Both the position numbers and the translations under genes were made by a program. From assembly GCF_024213195.1 (NCBI RefSeq), contig NZ_JANAVF010000001.1:744001-808000 (forward strand): 64,000 bases of DNA, read 5' to 3'. Position 1 is the first letter of the stretch, and the number at the start of each line of letters is the position of its first letter. The stretch is from Streptomyces sp. TBY4 (GTDB lineage Bacteria > Actinomycetota > Actinomycetes > Streptomycetales > Streptomycetaceae). Below are positions 24,520-31,531 of the stretch, in pieces. The notes beneath the pieces were generated by a model. The model was not told the origin of the DNA. It ran no database searches and saw nothing but the letters and a program-made list of their open reading frames with translations.

Positions 24520-25340
24520 CCCCGCGCCGCCCGGCCCGGCCCGCCAGCGCGGACCTGCTGAGCATGCTGGGCCGGCTCACCGCGCAGGCGCGGGAGGGCG
24601 CGGAGCTGCAGCAGGCCCGGGTGGAGCTGGCCGAGGCGCTGCAGCGCGAACTGCTCCCCGCTTCCCTGCCCGTGGCACCGGGGCTGAGGACCGCGGCCCG
24701 GTACGCGCCCGCCCGCCAGGGTCTGGAGATCGGCGGTGACTGGTACGACGGCTTCGAGGTGCCCGGAGGGGCCTTCGCCTTCTCCCTGGGCGACGTACAG
24801 GGGCACGACGTGGCGGCCACCGCCTTCATGGGGCAGGTCCGGGTCTGTCTGCGCGCCGTGGCGGCCGTCGTCCTCGATCCCGGCGAGGTGCTGAGCCGGG
24901 CGAACGAGGTGCTGCTCTCGATGGACAGCGAGCTGTTCGCGACCTGCAGCCTGCTCCGCTTCGACCCGCGGACGCGGGAGCTCCAGGCCGCCCGGGCCGG
25001 CCACGTCCCCACCGTGTGGGGCACCGTCGACGGCCGGTACGGCGTCACCGAGGACGCCGGCGGTCCGCCGCTGGGCACGGTCCCGGGGGCCCGGTACCCG
25101 GTCACCCGCCGCGTGCTGACGGAGGCGGGCTCCATCGTCCTGGTCACCGACGGGGTGGTGGAGGGACCGTCGTTCCCGATCGACGAGGGACTGGAGCACG
25201 TGGCCCGGATCGTCGGGAAGTCGGCGGGGGGCGACCCCGACGAGCTGGCGGCCGAGGTGATGAAGGTGGCCGATTTCACCGGCCACGCCGACGACGCCGC
25301 CGTGCTCGTCCTCAGCCACGACGGGGCCCGGCCCCGCTGA
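24516..25340 (+). CDS. Stand-alone SpoIIE-type serine phosphatase
   Basis: The 274-aa protein is essentially a PP2C SpoIIE domain with a short N-terminal helix rich in Ala/Glu/Gln (about 12-45), which may be a coiled coil. Metal-site motifs are IGGDWYDGF and LGDVQGHDVAATAFMG, with a late VTDGVVEG and the terminal DDAAVLVL. It lacks sensor domains. The GTG start overlaps a tiny leader ORF. The next gene, 46 bp downstream, encodes a MASE1 membrane sensor that could serve as its input partner. Confidence 0.88.
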   Translation: MTPRRPARPASADLLSMLGRLTAQAREGAELQQARVELAEALQRELLPASLPVAPGLRTAARYAPARQGLEIGGDWYDGFEVPGGAFAFSLGDVQGHDVAATAFMGQVRVCLRAVAAVVLDPGEVLSRANEVLLSMDSELFATCSLLRFDPRTRELQAARAGHVPTVWGTVDGRYGVTEDAGGPPLGTVPGARYPVTRRVLTEAGSIVLVTDGVVEGPSFPIDEGLEHVARIVGKSAGGDPDELAAEVMKVADFTGHADDAAVLVLSHDGARPR

Positions 25341-25386
25341 CCTCCCCCCAGCGGCTCTCCCCCGGCAACCGGCAACCGGCCCACGC

Positions 25387-26376
25387 GTGTCACGCCCCGC
25401 CGGGACGCCCGGGCCGTTGTCTGATGCAGTGGTGCGCACCGTGGAATGGCGACGTCCGACCGGAGCCCTGCTCCGGATCCTCGGGGTGGCCGTCGCCTAC
25501 TACGCGACCGGCCGGCTGGGGCTGCTGTGGCAGGTGACCGTCGAGGGGAGCACCGTCACGCCCCTGTGGCCGCCCACCGGCATCGCTCTCGCCTGCCTGC
25601 TCTGGTTCGGGCCCCGGATCTGGCCGGGCATCACGCTCGGGACCTACCTCGCCATCGAGGGGCTCGGCGCGGTCAGCCTCCACGGACTCGGAATCATCGC
25701 GGGCAACACCCTCGCCCCGCTGTGCGCCTACGCGCTGCTGCGCCGCGCCGGCTTCCGCCCCGAAGTGGACCGGCTGCGGGACGGACTGGCACTGGTGTTC
25801 CTGGGCGGCCTGGTGCCGATGCTGATCAGCGCCACCGCCGGGACCTGGACGCTGATGCTCACCGGCGACCTGATGCCGGGGAACTTCTGGCCGGTGTGGT
25901 CGGCCTGGTGGGCCGGCGACACGATGGGCGTGCTCCTGGTGACCCCGCTGCTGCTGGTCCTGCCCCGGGCCCGGCTGACCCGGGACCCCTTCCGGGCGGC
26001 CGAGGCGGCGGCCCTGGCGGTCGCGGTCGCCGCCGTGACCCTCACCTTCACCCGCAGCTCCCTGTCCCTGCTCTTCCTCGTCTTCCCGCTGCTCATCTGG
26101 GCCGCGGTGCGCTTCCGGCTCCCCGGCAGCGCACCGTGCGCCCTGCTCGTGTCCGTCCTGGCGATCACAGCGGCGACGGACCGCGCCGGCCCCTTCGCCG
26201 GCCGCACCCTCCTCGAGGTCATGGTCAACCTCCAGGCGCTCAACGGGGCGTCCGCCCTGACCGCGCTGCTGCTGGCGGCCCTCGTCACCGAGCAGGACAA
26301 CGTCCGCCTGAAGATCGAGGAGGTCTGCGAGGACCTGGCCGAGGTGGTGGCCCGTCTGGCCCCGCCGAAGGACTGA
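25387..26376 (+). CDS. MASE1-domain integral membrane protein without output domain
   Basis: The 329-aa protein is a MASE1-type sensor: about eight hydrophobic helices with the typical TPLWPPTGIALACLLWFG and NTLAPLCAYALLRR regions. After the last helix only about 30 residues follow (KIEEVCEDLAEVV, a short amphipathic helix), so there is no kinase, cyclase or phosphatase attached. MASE1 is normally fused to an output domain. The separate SpoIIE phosphatase directly upstream may be that output. Start choice is uncertain: GTG at 25387, 25432 or 25441. Confidence 0.85.
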   Translation: MSRPAGTPGPLSDAVVRTVEWRRPTGALLRILGVAVAYYATGRLGLLWQVTVEGSTVTPLWPPTGIALACLLWFGPRIWPGITLGTYLAIEGLGAVSLHGLGIIAGNTLAPLCAYALLRRAGFRPEVDRLRDGLALVFLGGLVPMLISATAGTWTLMLTGDLMPGNFWPVWSAWWAGDTMGVLLVTPLLLVLPRARLTRDPFRAAEAAALAVAVAAVTLTFTRSSLSLLFLVFPLLIWAAVRFRLPGSAPCALLVSVLAITAATDRAGPFAGRTLLEVMVNLQALNGASALTALLLAALVTEQDNVRLKIEEVCEDLAEVVARLAPPKD

Positions 26377-26398
26377 TCGCAGGAACAGACGAGACGGC

Positions 26399-27619
26399 CT
26401 AGACCGGCAGGACCGCCCGGGGCCTGTCCGTCGGGTCGAGGACCGCCGCGATGCTCCGGGCGAGGCCGGGGATGCGGTGCGCCGGGATGCCCGCGATGTT
26501 GATCCGCCCCGAGGTGGTGCCGTAGACGGCGTACTGCCGGCGCAGCCGGAGCATCTGGTGCGGCGTGAGCGGCAGCATCGAGAACATCCCCTTCTGCCGT
26601 GCCAGCGACCGCGCCTGCTCCGCGCGGCCCAGCGCGCTCAAGTGGGCGGCCAGGTCGGCCCGGTTGGCCGTGATCCGGCCCCGCATGACGTCCAGTTCCG
26701 CCCGCCAGGCGGCCCGTAGGCCCTCGTCCTCCAGGATCGTGGTCACGACGGCCGCGCCGTGCTCGGGGGGCATGGAGTACAGCGTCCGGGCCGCGTTCTG
26801 CAGGGTGGTCTCGGCGTGCCGCACGGCCCGGTCCGAGGCGCCGAGGACGATCGCGCAGCCGACGCGGTCGCTGTAGAGGCCGAAGTTCTTCGAGCAGCTG
26901 ACGGCGATCAGCATTTCCGGTACGCGCTCCGCCAGCATCCGGGTGGCCAGGAGGTCGGCCTCCAGGCCGTCGCCGAGCCCGTGGTAGGCGAGGTCGACGA
27001 AGGGCACCCAGCCGCCCCGTACGGCCGACTCGGCCAGTGCCTCCCAGTCCTCGGGGAGGGGGTCCACGCCCGTGGGGTTGTGGCAGCAGCCCTGGAGCAG
27101 GACGACGTCGTCCCGCCGGGCCTCGCGCAGCTCCCGCAGCACGCCGGCGGAGTCGAAGCCGCCCGCGGCGTCGCGCCAGCCGTAGGGGCGGACCTTCAGC
27201 CCGGCGGCCTCCAGGATGGGCCGGTGGTTGACGTAGGCCGGGTCGCTGACCCACACCGTGGTGCCGGGGCGGGTCCGGCAGATCAGGTCGGCCAGCAGCC
27301 GCAGGGCGCCGGAGCCCGCCACGGTCTGCACGGCCGCGGCCCTCCCGGACGGTCCGTCCGGTCCGGGGCCCAGGACCAGGTCCAGCAGGGCGCGGTTGAA
27401 GGCGGCGTTGCCGGAGAGCCCGCGGTACTCCTTGGACTCCGAGCGCTGTGCCAGGCGTATCTCGGCCTCGCGCACGGCGGCCATGACGGGCGTGGTTCCC
27501 GTCTCGTCGCGGTAGACGCCGAGGACGAGGTTCAGGCGTTCGGGCCGCTCGTCGGCGCCGAACTCGTAGGTCAGGTCCCACAGCGGGTCGGTGGGCGGCG
27601 GCGGAAGGAGCTCAAGCAT
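26399..27619 (-). CDS. Class I aromatic/aspartate-type aminotransferase
   Basis: The 406-aa PLP enzyme is of the AspC/TyrB type. It has NPTG (181-184) and the PLP lysine K244 in SCSKNFGLYSDRVG. The N-terminus MLELLPPPPTDPLWDL is typical of the family. It should transaminate aspartate or aromatic amino acids with 2-oxoglutarate. Its ATG overlaps the stop of the upstream EamA transporter gene by 8 bp, so an amino-acid exporter and an aminotransferase are translationally coupled. An Lrp-type regulator is divergent upstream of the pair. Confidence 0.9.
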   Translation of the reverse strand: MLELLPPPPTDPLWDLTYEFGADERPERLNLVLGVYRDETGTTPVMAAVREAEIRLAQRSESKEYRGLSGNAAFNRALLDLVLGPGPDGPSGRAAAVQTVAGSGALRLLADLICRTRPGTTVWVSDPAYVNHRPILEAAGLKVRPYGWRDAAGGFDSAGVLRELREARRDDVVLLQGCCHNPTGVDPLPEDWEALAESAVRGGWVPFVDLAYHGLGDGLEADLLATRMLAERVPEMLIAVSCSKNFGLYSDRVGCAIVLGASDRAVRHAETTLQNAARTLYSMPPEHGAAVVTTILEDEGLRAAWRAELDVMRGRITANRADLAAHLSALGRAEQARSLARQKGMFSMLPLTPHQMLRLRRQYAVYGTTSGRINIAGIPAHRIPGLARSIAAVLDPTDRPRAVLPV

Positions 27620-28589
27620 CTGCGGGAACCTCGGGTCGTGGACGGCGGTTGGCGAGGACCACACCGGCGGTGATGAGGGGTACGCCGATGAGCACGGCGG
27701 GGGTCGGGGACTCGCCGAGGAGGGGGACGGCCAGCAGGACGACGGCGACGGGGCTGAGGCTGCCGACGACGGAGCTGCGCCCGGCGCCCAGCCTGCGGAT
27801 GGCGAAGGCGTACAGCAGGCCGGCGCACAGCCCGACCCCCAGCCCCTGCACCACGAGGAACAGCAGGATGTCGCCGCCCGCGGCGTGCGCGAGGCCGGTG
27901 GGGAGCACCCCGGTCAGGACCAGGATCCCGATCACCGCGAAGGAGGGCAGGCACAGCAGTCCGATCGATCCGACGGGATCGAGGTCCACCTCGCGCAGGC
28001 CCACCGTGTACAGGGCCCAGAGCCCGCTGGCCACCAGGAGCGTGCCGGTGCCCTCGAGGACGTCCGCGTCCACGGGTACGACGTAGCGCCAGACGAGGGC
28101 GGCCACTCCGGCCGCGATCAGCGCGAGCCCGGCCGCCTGCGTCCCCCGGGGCATTCCGTGCCCCCGGCGGACCATGATCGCGGAGACGAACAGCGGGACC
28201 ATGCCGGGGACGATCGAGCCGACGAAGGCCGCCGAGGTCAGGGCGCCGCCGTGCATCGCCGCCAGGAAGAAGGGCACCCCGGCACCGCAGATGATCTTCA
28301 GCGCGACGCCCGGCCGCACCGCGGCGATGCGGCGACGGCGCCGCCACAGGGCCGGGAGCAGGACGAGGAGGGGGACGCCGAAGCGCAGCAGGGCGGCGTC
28401 GGCGGGCAGGAGCGAGGAGGCGCTCAGGGCGCGGGCGCTGAGCGCGAAGGCCGCCCAGATGGCCACGGTCAGCACGAGGGCCAGCAGGCCCTCGGCCTGC
28501 TGGGAGAGCCCGAAGCGGCCGGGGTGTCCGGCCTTCGGGCCCGCCGCGTCGGGAGGCGCGGTCGCCGGGGTGGTGTTCGTCGCGACCAA
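27612..28589 (-). CDS. EamA/DMT-family exporter
   Basis: The 325-aa protein has ten hydrophobic helices in two EamA repeats and probably exports an amino acid or related metabolite. A TTG start at 28589 is favoured because GGAG lies at the right spacing upstream and no ATG or GTG fits better. It is the first gene of a two-gene operon with the aminotransferase and is divergent from an Lrp/AsnC regulator, a layout typical of amino-acid export systems. Confidence 0.87.
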   Translation of the reverse strand: MVATNTTPATAPPDAAGPKAGHPGRFGLSQQAEGLLALVLTVAIWAAFALSARALSASSLLPADAALLRFGVPLLVLLPALWRRRRRIAAVRPGVALKIICGAGVPFFLAAMHGGALTSAAFVGSIVPGMVPLFVSAIMVRRGHGMPRGTQAAGLALIAAGVAALVWRYVVPVDADVLEGTGTLLVASGLWALYTVGLREVDLDPVGSIGLLCLPSFAVIGILVLTGVLPTGLAHAAGGDILLFLVVQGLGVGLCAGLLYAFAIRRLGAGRSSVVGSLSPVAVVLLAVPLLGESPTPAVLIGVPLITAGVVLANRRPRPEVPADA

Positions 28590-28732
28590 GGAAATTGCTC
28601 CAGCCTCTGAGAGCGGACCGGTCCGGCCCGTTCCAGGGCAACGCTAGGCCTTCGGGCGGGGCAGCCGATTGCCAGTTCTGCCGCCCGGACATACGTTTGG
28701 GGCAGGATCTGCCAATAAACCGGGGAGTAACC

Positions 28733-29224
28733 GTGGACGCAGTCGATCTGCAGATCATCAGGGAACTGCAGGCCGACGGGCGCCTGTCCAACCAGGACCT
28801 CGCCGACCGCGTCCGGCTCTCCCCGTCCCCCTGCCTGCGCCGGGTGCGGCGCCTGGAGGAAGCGGGCCTCATCCGCGGTTACACCGCCATGGTCGACCAG
28901 GTGGCCTTCGGGCTCCCGGTCACCGTGTTCGTCCGGATCCGCCTCGAACGCCACACGGCGGAAGCGGTGCGGCTGTTCGAGGAGCACGTCGCGGTCATCG
29001 AGCACATCCAGGACTGCTATCTGATGGCGGGCAGCAGCGACTACCTGCTCCGGGTCGTCATCGAGGACCTGGAGGCCTACGAGGCCCTGGTGCGCCACCG
29101 GATCCACGCCATCCCCGGGATCGCCTCCATCGAGTCGAGCTTCGCCTTCGGCAGCGTCAAGCAGTCGAGGACGTACCCGGCTCCCAGCTCCGGCACGTCG
29201 AGGCGACCTGCTGCGGGTGGGTGA
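28733..29224 (+). CDS. Lrp/AsnC-family regulator
   Basis: The 163-aa protein has an N-terminal winged helix (LSNQDLADRVRLSPSPCLRRVRRLEEAGLIRGY, about 17-50) and a C-terminal RAM ligand-sensing domain (about 65-140). The GTG start follows CGGGGAG at good spacing. It probably controls the divergent EamA-aminotransferase operon in response to an amino acid. The last 20 or so residues extend past the usual family end and overlap the 3' end of the convergent reductase-hydrolase gene by 68 bp. Confidence 0.9.
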   Translation: MDAVDLQIIRELQADGRLSNQDLADRVRLSPSPCLRRVRRLEEAGLIRGYTAMVDQVAFGLPVTVFVRIRLERHTAEAVRLFEEHVAVIEHIQDCYLMAGSSDYLLRVVIEDLEAYEALVRHRIHAIPGIASIESSFAFGSVKQSRTYPAPSSGTSRRPAAGG

Positions 29225-30854
29225 GCTGCGGGTAGTGCCCGGCCCCCTCGATCCCGGTCACCGGGTGGCCGACGGCCTCGGCCAGCGGGTCGGCCGACCC
29301 CACGACGATCCGGACCGGGACCTTCACCCGGTCCAGCAGCTCCCGCGAGCGGCGGCGCCCGGCGGCGTCGGCCCGCAGGGCGGCGACCACGCGGCGCGCC
29401 ACTCCGCGACGGCCCAGGTCGGCCGCGGCGCTCTCCACCTCCGCCCCCTCGGGGACGCCGAGCCTCCGGGCCAGCCGGGCGGCGGACATGCGGCGCAGCA
29501 CCGGCGCGGCCAGGGCCGAGCGGGCGAGCCGGGGGGCGGGCGCCTGCAGGAAGGCCGGGGAGACGAGCACGAGGCCGCTGACGCGGTCCGGGTGGTCGAC
29601 GGCGTAGCGCAGCGCGGGTCCGCAGGCCAGGGAGTGCGCGACCAGTACGGGGCGGGTCCGCACCGGGCCCATCAGGTCGGCCAGCCACGCGTCCACCGGC
29701 CCGGCCGCGGCGGCCGAGCGGCCCAGGCCCGGCAGGTCGGGGGCGAGCACCGGGCCGGGGAGGTGGGCGGCCAGGGGCGCCCAGAGGTCCGCGTTCATCG
29801 GCAGTCCGTGCAGCAGGACGTGGCCGGGGGCGTGCCGTTCTCCGCTGACCCAGGTACGGCTTCCCGCCACGTCGGAGAAGCCGTACGGCTTCAGCCGGGG
29901 TGACGCGGCGCCGAACCGGGCGGCCACCAGCTCGTCGGCCCACCGGTGCAGGGCGTCGGCCACCGGGGGCATCTCCAGCCCGGCACCGGCCGCGAAGGCC
30001 CGGGCCGGGGCCGTCGGGTAGCGGTCGGTGGACAGGAAGGCCAGCGTCTCGGGATCGGCGCCGGTCAGCCTGCGCGGCAGGCGCCGCAGCAGAGCGGTGG
30101 GAATGCTCCGCCGGGGTGCCCGTACGCCGGTGTGGTCGGCGATCGCAGCGATCAGCGCGGGCAGGAGCGGGGTGTCGTCGTCGAGCACCCAGTAGTGCTC
30201 ACCCGCGGGCGCCGCGGGGACCTCCGCGAGGAACCGTACGAAGTAGTCGACGGTGGTGACCGGCAGAAAGGTGTCGGGGCCTCCGGGCAGGGCGGGGAGC
30301 CGGCCGTTCCACAGGTCCTCGACGAGGGCGGCCAGGCCGATGTACTGGCCCGGTCCGATCACGGTGCTGGGGTTCACGATGGTCAGCGGTACGTCCAGCT
30401 CGCCCGCCCGGGCGCGCACCGCGAGGTCGCCCTCGTGCTTGGACGCCTCGTACGCTCCCAGCCCGGCGTAGTCGGGGGTGCCCCCGTCCCCGCTCACCCG
30501 GTATCCGCTGATGTGCACCAGCCGCCGCAGCGCGGGCAGTTCGGCGGCCCATTCGAGCACGTTGAGCGCCCCCGTGACGTTGGTCGCGCGCGCCTCGCGC
30601 ACGCCGAGGCCGAAGGCGAAGCGGCCGGCGGCGTTGTAGACGTCGCGCACTTCGGGCAGGCCCGCGAGCGGTCTCGTGATGTCGGCGGCGACGATGCGCA
30701 GCCGGCCGGTGTCCACGCCCTGGGCGGCCAGCCAGGGGGTGAGGGTGTCGTTGCGTACGGCTGCCGCCACCCGCTGCCCCCGGGTGAGCAGTTCGGCGAC
30801 GAGCGAGCGGCCGATGAAGCCGGTGGCGCCGAAGACGATCGCGTCTGCGTCCAT
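29157..30854 (-). CDS. NAD(P)-dependent reductase/epimerase fused to an alpha/beta hydrolase
   Basis: The 565-aa protein joins two enzymes. Residues 1-320 form an extended SDR domain with the Rossmann motif GATGFIG (9-15) and catalytic Y135xxxK139. Residues about 335-565 form an alpha/beta hydrolase with an oxyanion LLHG loop near 350, nucleophile S408 in VAHSLACG, an Asp in VGSADPL, and His in GAGHYPQLTHP. The nucleophile elbow is A-H-S-L-A instead of GxSxG. AGGAG precedes the ATG. The promoter contains an operator shared with the tetR-like gene just upstream. Substrates are unknown; a reductase plus esterase/lactonase acting on one compound is plausible. Confidence 0.87.
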   Translation of the reverse strand: MDADAIVFGATGFIGRSLVAELLTRGQRVAAAVRNDTLTPWLAAQGVDTGRLRIVAADITRPLAGLPEVRDVYNAAGRFAFGLGVREARATNVTGALNVLEWAAELPALRRLVHISGYRVSGDGGTPDYAGLGAYEASKHEGDLAVRARAGELDVPLTIVNPSTVIGPGQYIGLAALVEDLWNGRLPALPGGPDTFLPVTTVDYFVRFLAEVPAAPAGEHYWVLDDDTPLLPALIAAIADHTGVRAPRRSIPTALLRRLPRRLTGADPETLAFLSTDRYPTAPARAFAAGAGLEMPPVADALHRWADELVAARFGAASPRLKPYGFSDVAGSRTWVSGERHAPGHVLLHGLPMNADLWAPLAAHLPGPVLAPDLPGLGRSAAAAGPVDAWLADLMGPVRTRPVLVAHSLACGPALRYAVDHPDRVSGLVLVSPAFLQAPAPRLARSALAAPVLRRMSAARLARRLGVPEGAEVESAAADLGRRGVARRVVAALRADAAGRRRSRELLDRVKVPVRIVVGSADPLAEAVGHPVTGIEGAGHYPQLTHPQQVASTCRSWEPGTSSTA

Positions 30855-30872
30855 GCGAACGAACTCCTAAAA

Positions 30873-30900
30873 TAGATCGGTCTACATATTTTGAGGTCAA
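30873..30900 (-). promoter_or_regulatory. Promoter and TetR operator of the reductase-hydrolase gene
   Basis: TAGATCGGTCTACATATT (30873-30890, plus-strand reading) differs at one base from the site in front of tetR (31511-31528). On the minus strand a -35-like TTGACC (30895-30900) precedes it and an A/T-rich -10 region (TCTATT/TATTTT) overlaps its far end, so a bound repressor would block RNA polymerase. Confidence 0.75.
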
Positions 30901-30926
30901 AAAGAAGCCCGCCTGTCGCGGCGGGC
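30896..30926 (-). terminator. Rho-independent terminator of the tetR-like gene
   Basis: Read on the minus strand: a perfect 7-bp GCCCGCC/GGCGGGC stem (30926-30920 and 30913-30907) with a 6-nt loop, then TTCTTTTT. The T-run runs into the -35 box of the next gene. Confidence 0.85.
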
Positions 30927-30935
30927 CGTGTCGGG

Positions 30936-31499
30936 TCAGCTCACGCCCAGCAGGGCGCCGACCTGACGGGAGACGCTCTCCAGCGGCCCCCTGCTGCGGT
31001 GCGCCCGGGCCAGCAGCAGCGCCCCCTCCACCAGGGCCAGGATGGTGACGGCCAGGTCGTCGGCGTCCGGACGGCCCGCCAGTCGGGCGCGCAGGGCCTC
31101 CTGCCACGAGGCGTAGACCTCCGAACACGCCTTCTGCAGCGGGTCGCTGGTGGCGGCCATCTCCAGTGCCACGGTGGCCACCGGGCACCCCTTGCGCCAG
31201 CCCGACTCCTCCAGCCGGTCACCCAGGTGCCGCAGCACCCCGTCGACGAACTCCGCCACGGACGGGCTGGACTCTGCCAGACCCCCCAGGGCGTCACCGA
31301 TCATCCCTCCGGCCCGCCGGACGGACTCCCCCACCAACTGGTCCTTGCCGCCGGGGAAGTGGAAGTAGAGCGAGCCGCGGGGCGCCCCGCTGGCCGCGAT
31401 CACCTGGTTGAGCCCTGCGCCGAAGTACCCGCCGGCCTCAACCAGTTCCTGCGTCGCATCCAGCAGCCGGTCGCGCGTCTCGACACCCTTCTGTCCCAT
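30936..31499 (-). CDS. TetR-family repressor
   Basis: The 187-aa protein has a TetR N-terminal helix-turn-helix (RDRLLDATQELVEAGG, then GLNQVIAASGAPRGSLYFHFPGGKDQL) and a ligand-binding C-terminal domain with C-terminal TetR_C-like CPVATVALE. The start is ATG 31499. A promoter with TTGAAC (31530-31535) and TAGTGT (31507-31512), 17 bp apart, predicts transcription from about the ATG itself, so the mRNA may be leaderless. Its operator lies between the two hexamers. It should regulate itself and the reductase-hydrolase. Confidence 0.9.
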   Translation of the reverse strand: MGQKGVETRDRLLDATQELVEAGGYFGAGLNQVIAASGAPRGSLYFHFPGGKDQLVGESVRRAGGMIGDALGGLAESSPSVAEFVDGVLRHLGDRLEESGWRKGCPVATVALEMAATSDPLQKACSEVYASWQEALRARLAGRPDADDLAVTILALVEGALLLARAHRSRGPLESVSRQVGALLGVS

Positions 31500-31510
31500 G
31501 GGAGCCACAC

Positions 31511-31528
31511 TAGACCGGTCTACATATT
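31511..31528 (-). promoter_or_regulatory. TetR operator in the tetR-like promoter
   Basis: TAGACCGGTCTA (31511-31522) is a perfect 12-bp palindrome followed by CATATT, located between the -35 and -10 hexamers of the tetR-like gene. Seventeen of 18 bases match the site at 30873-30890. Confidence 0.8.
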
Positions 31529-31531
31529 CGT

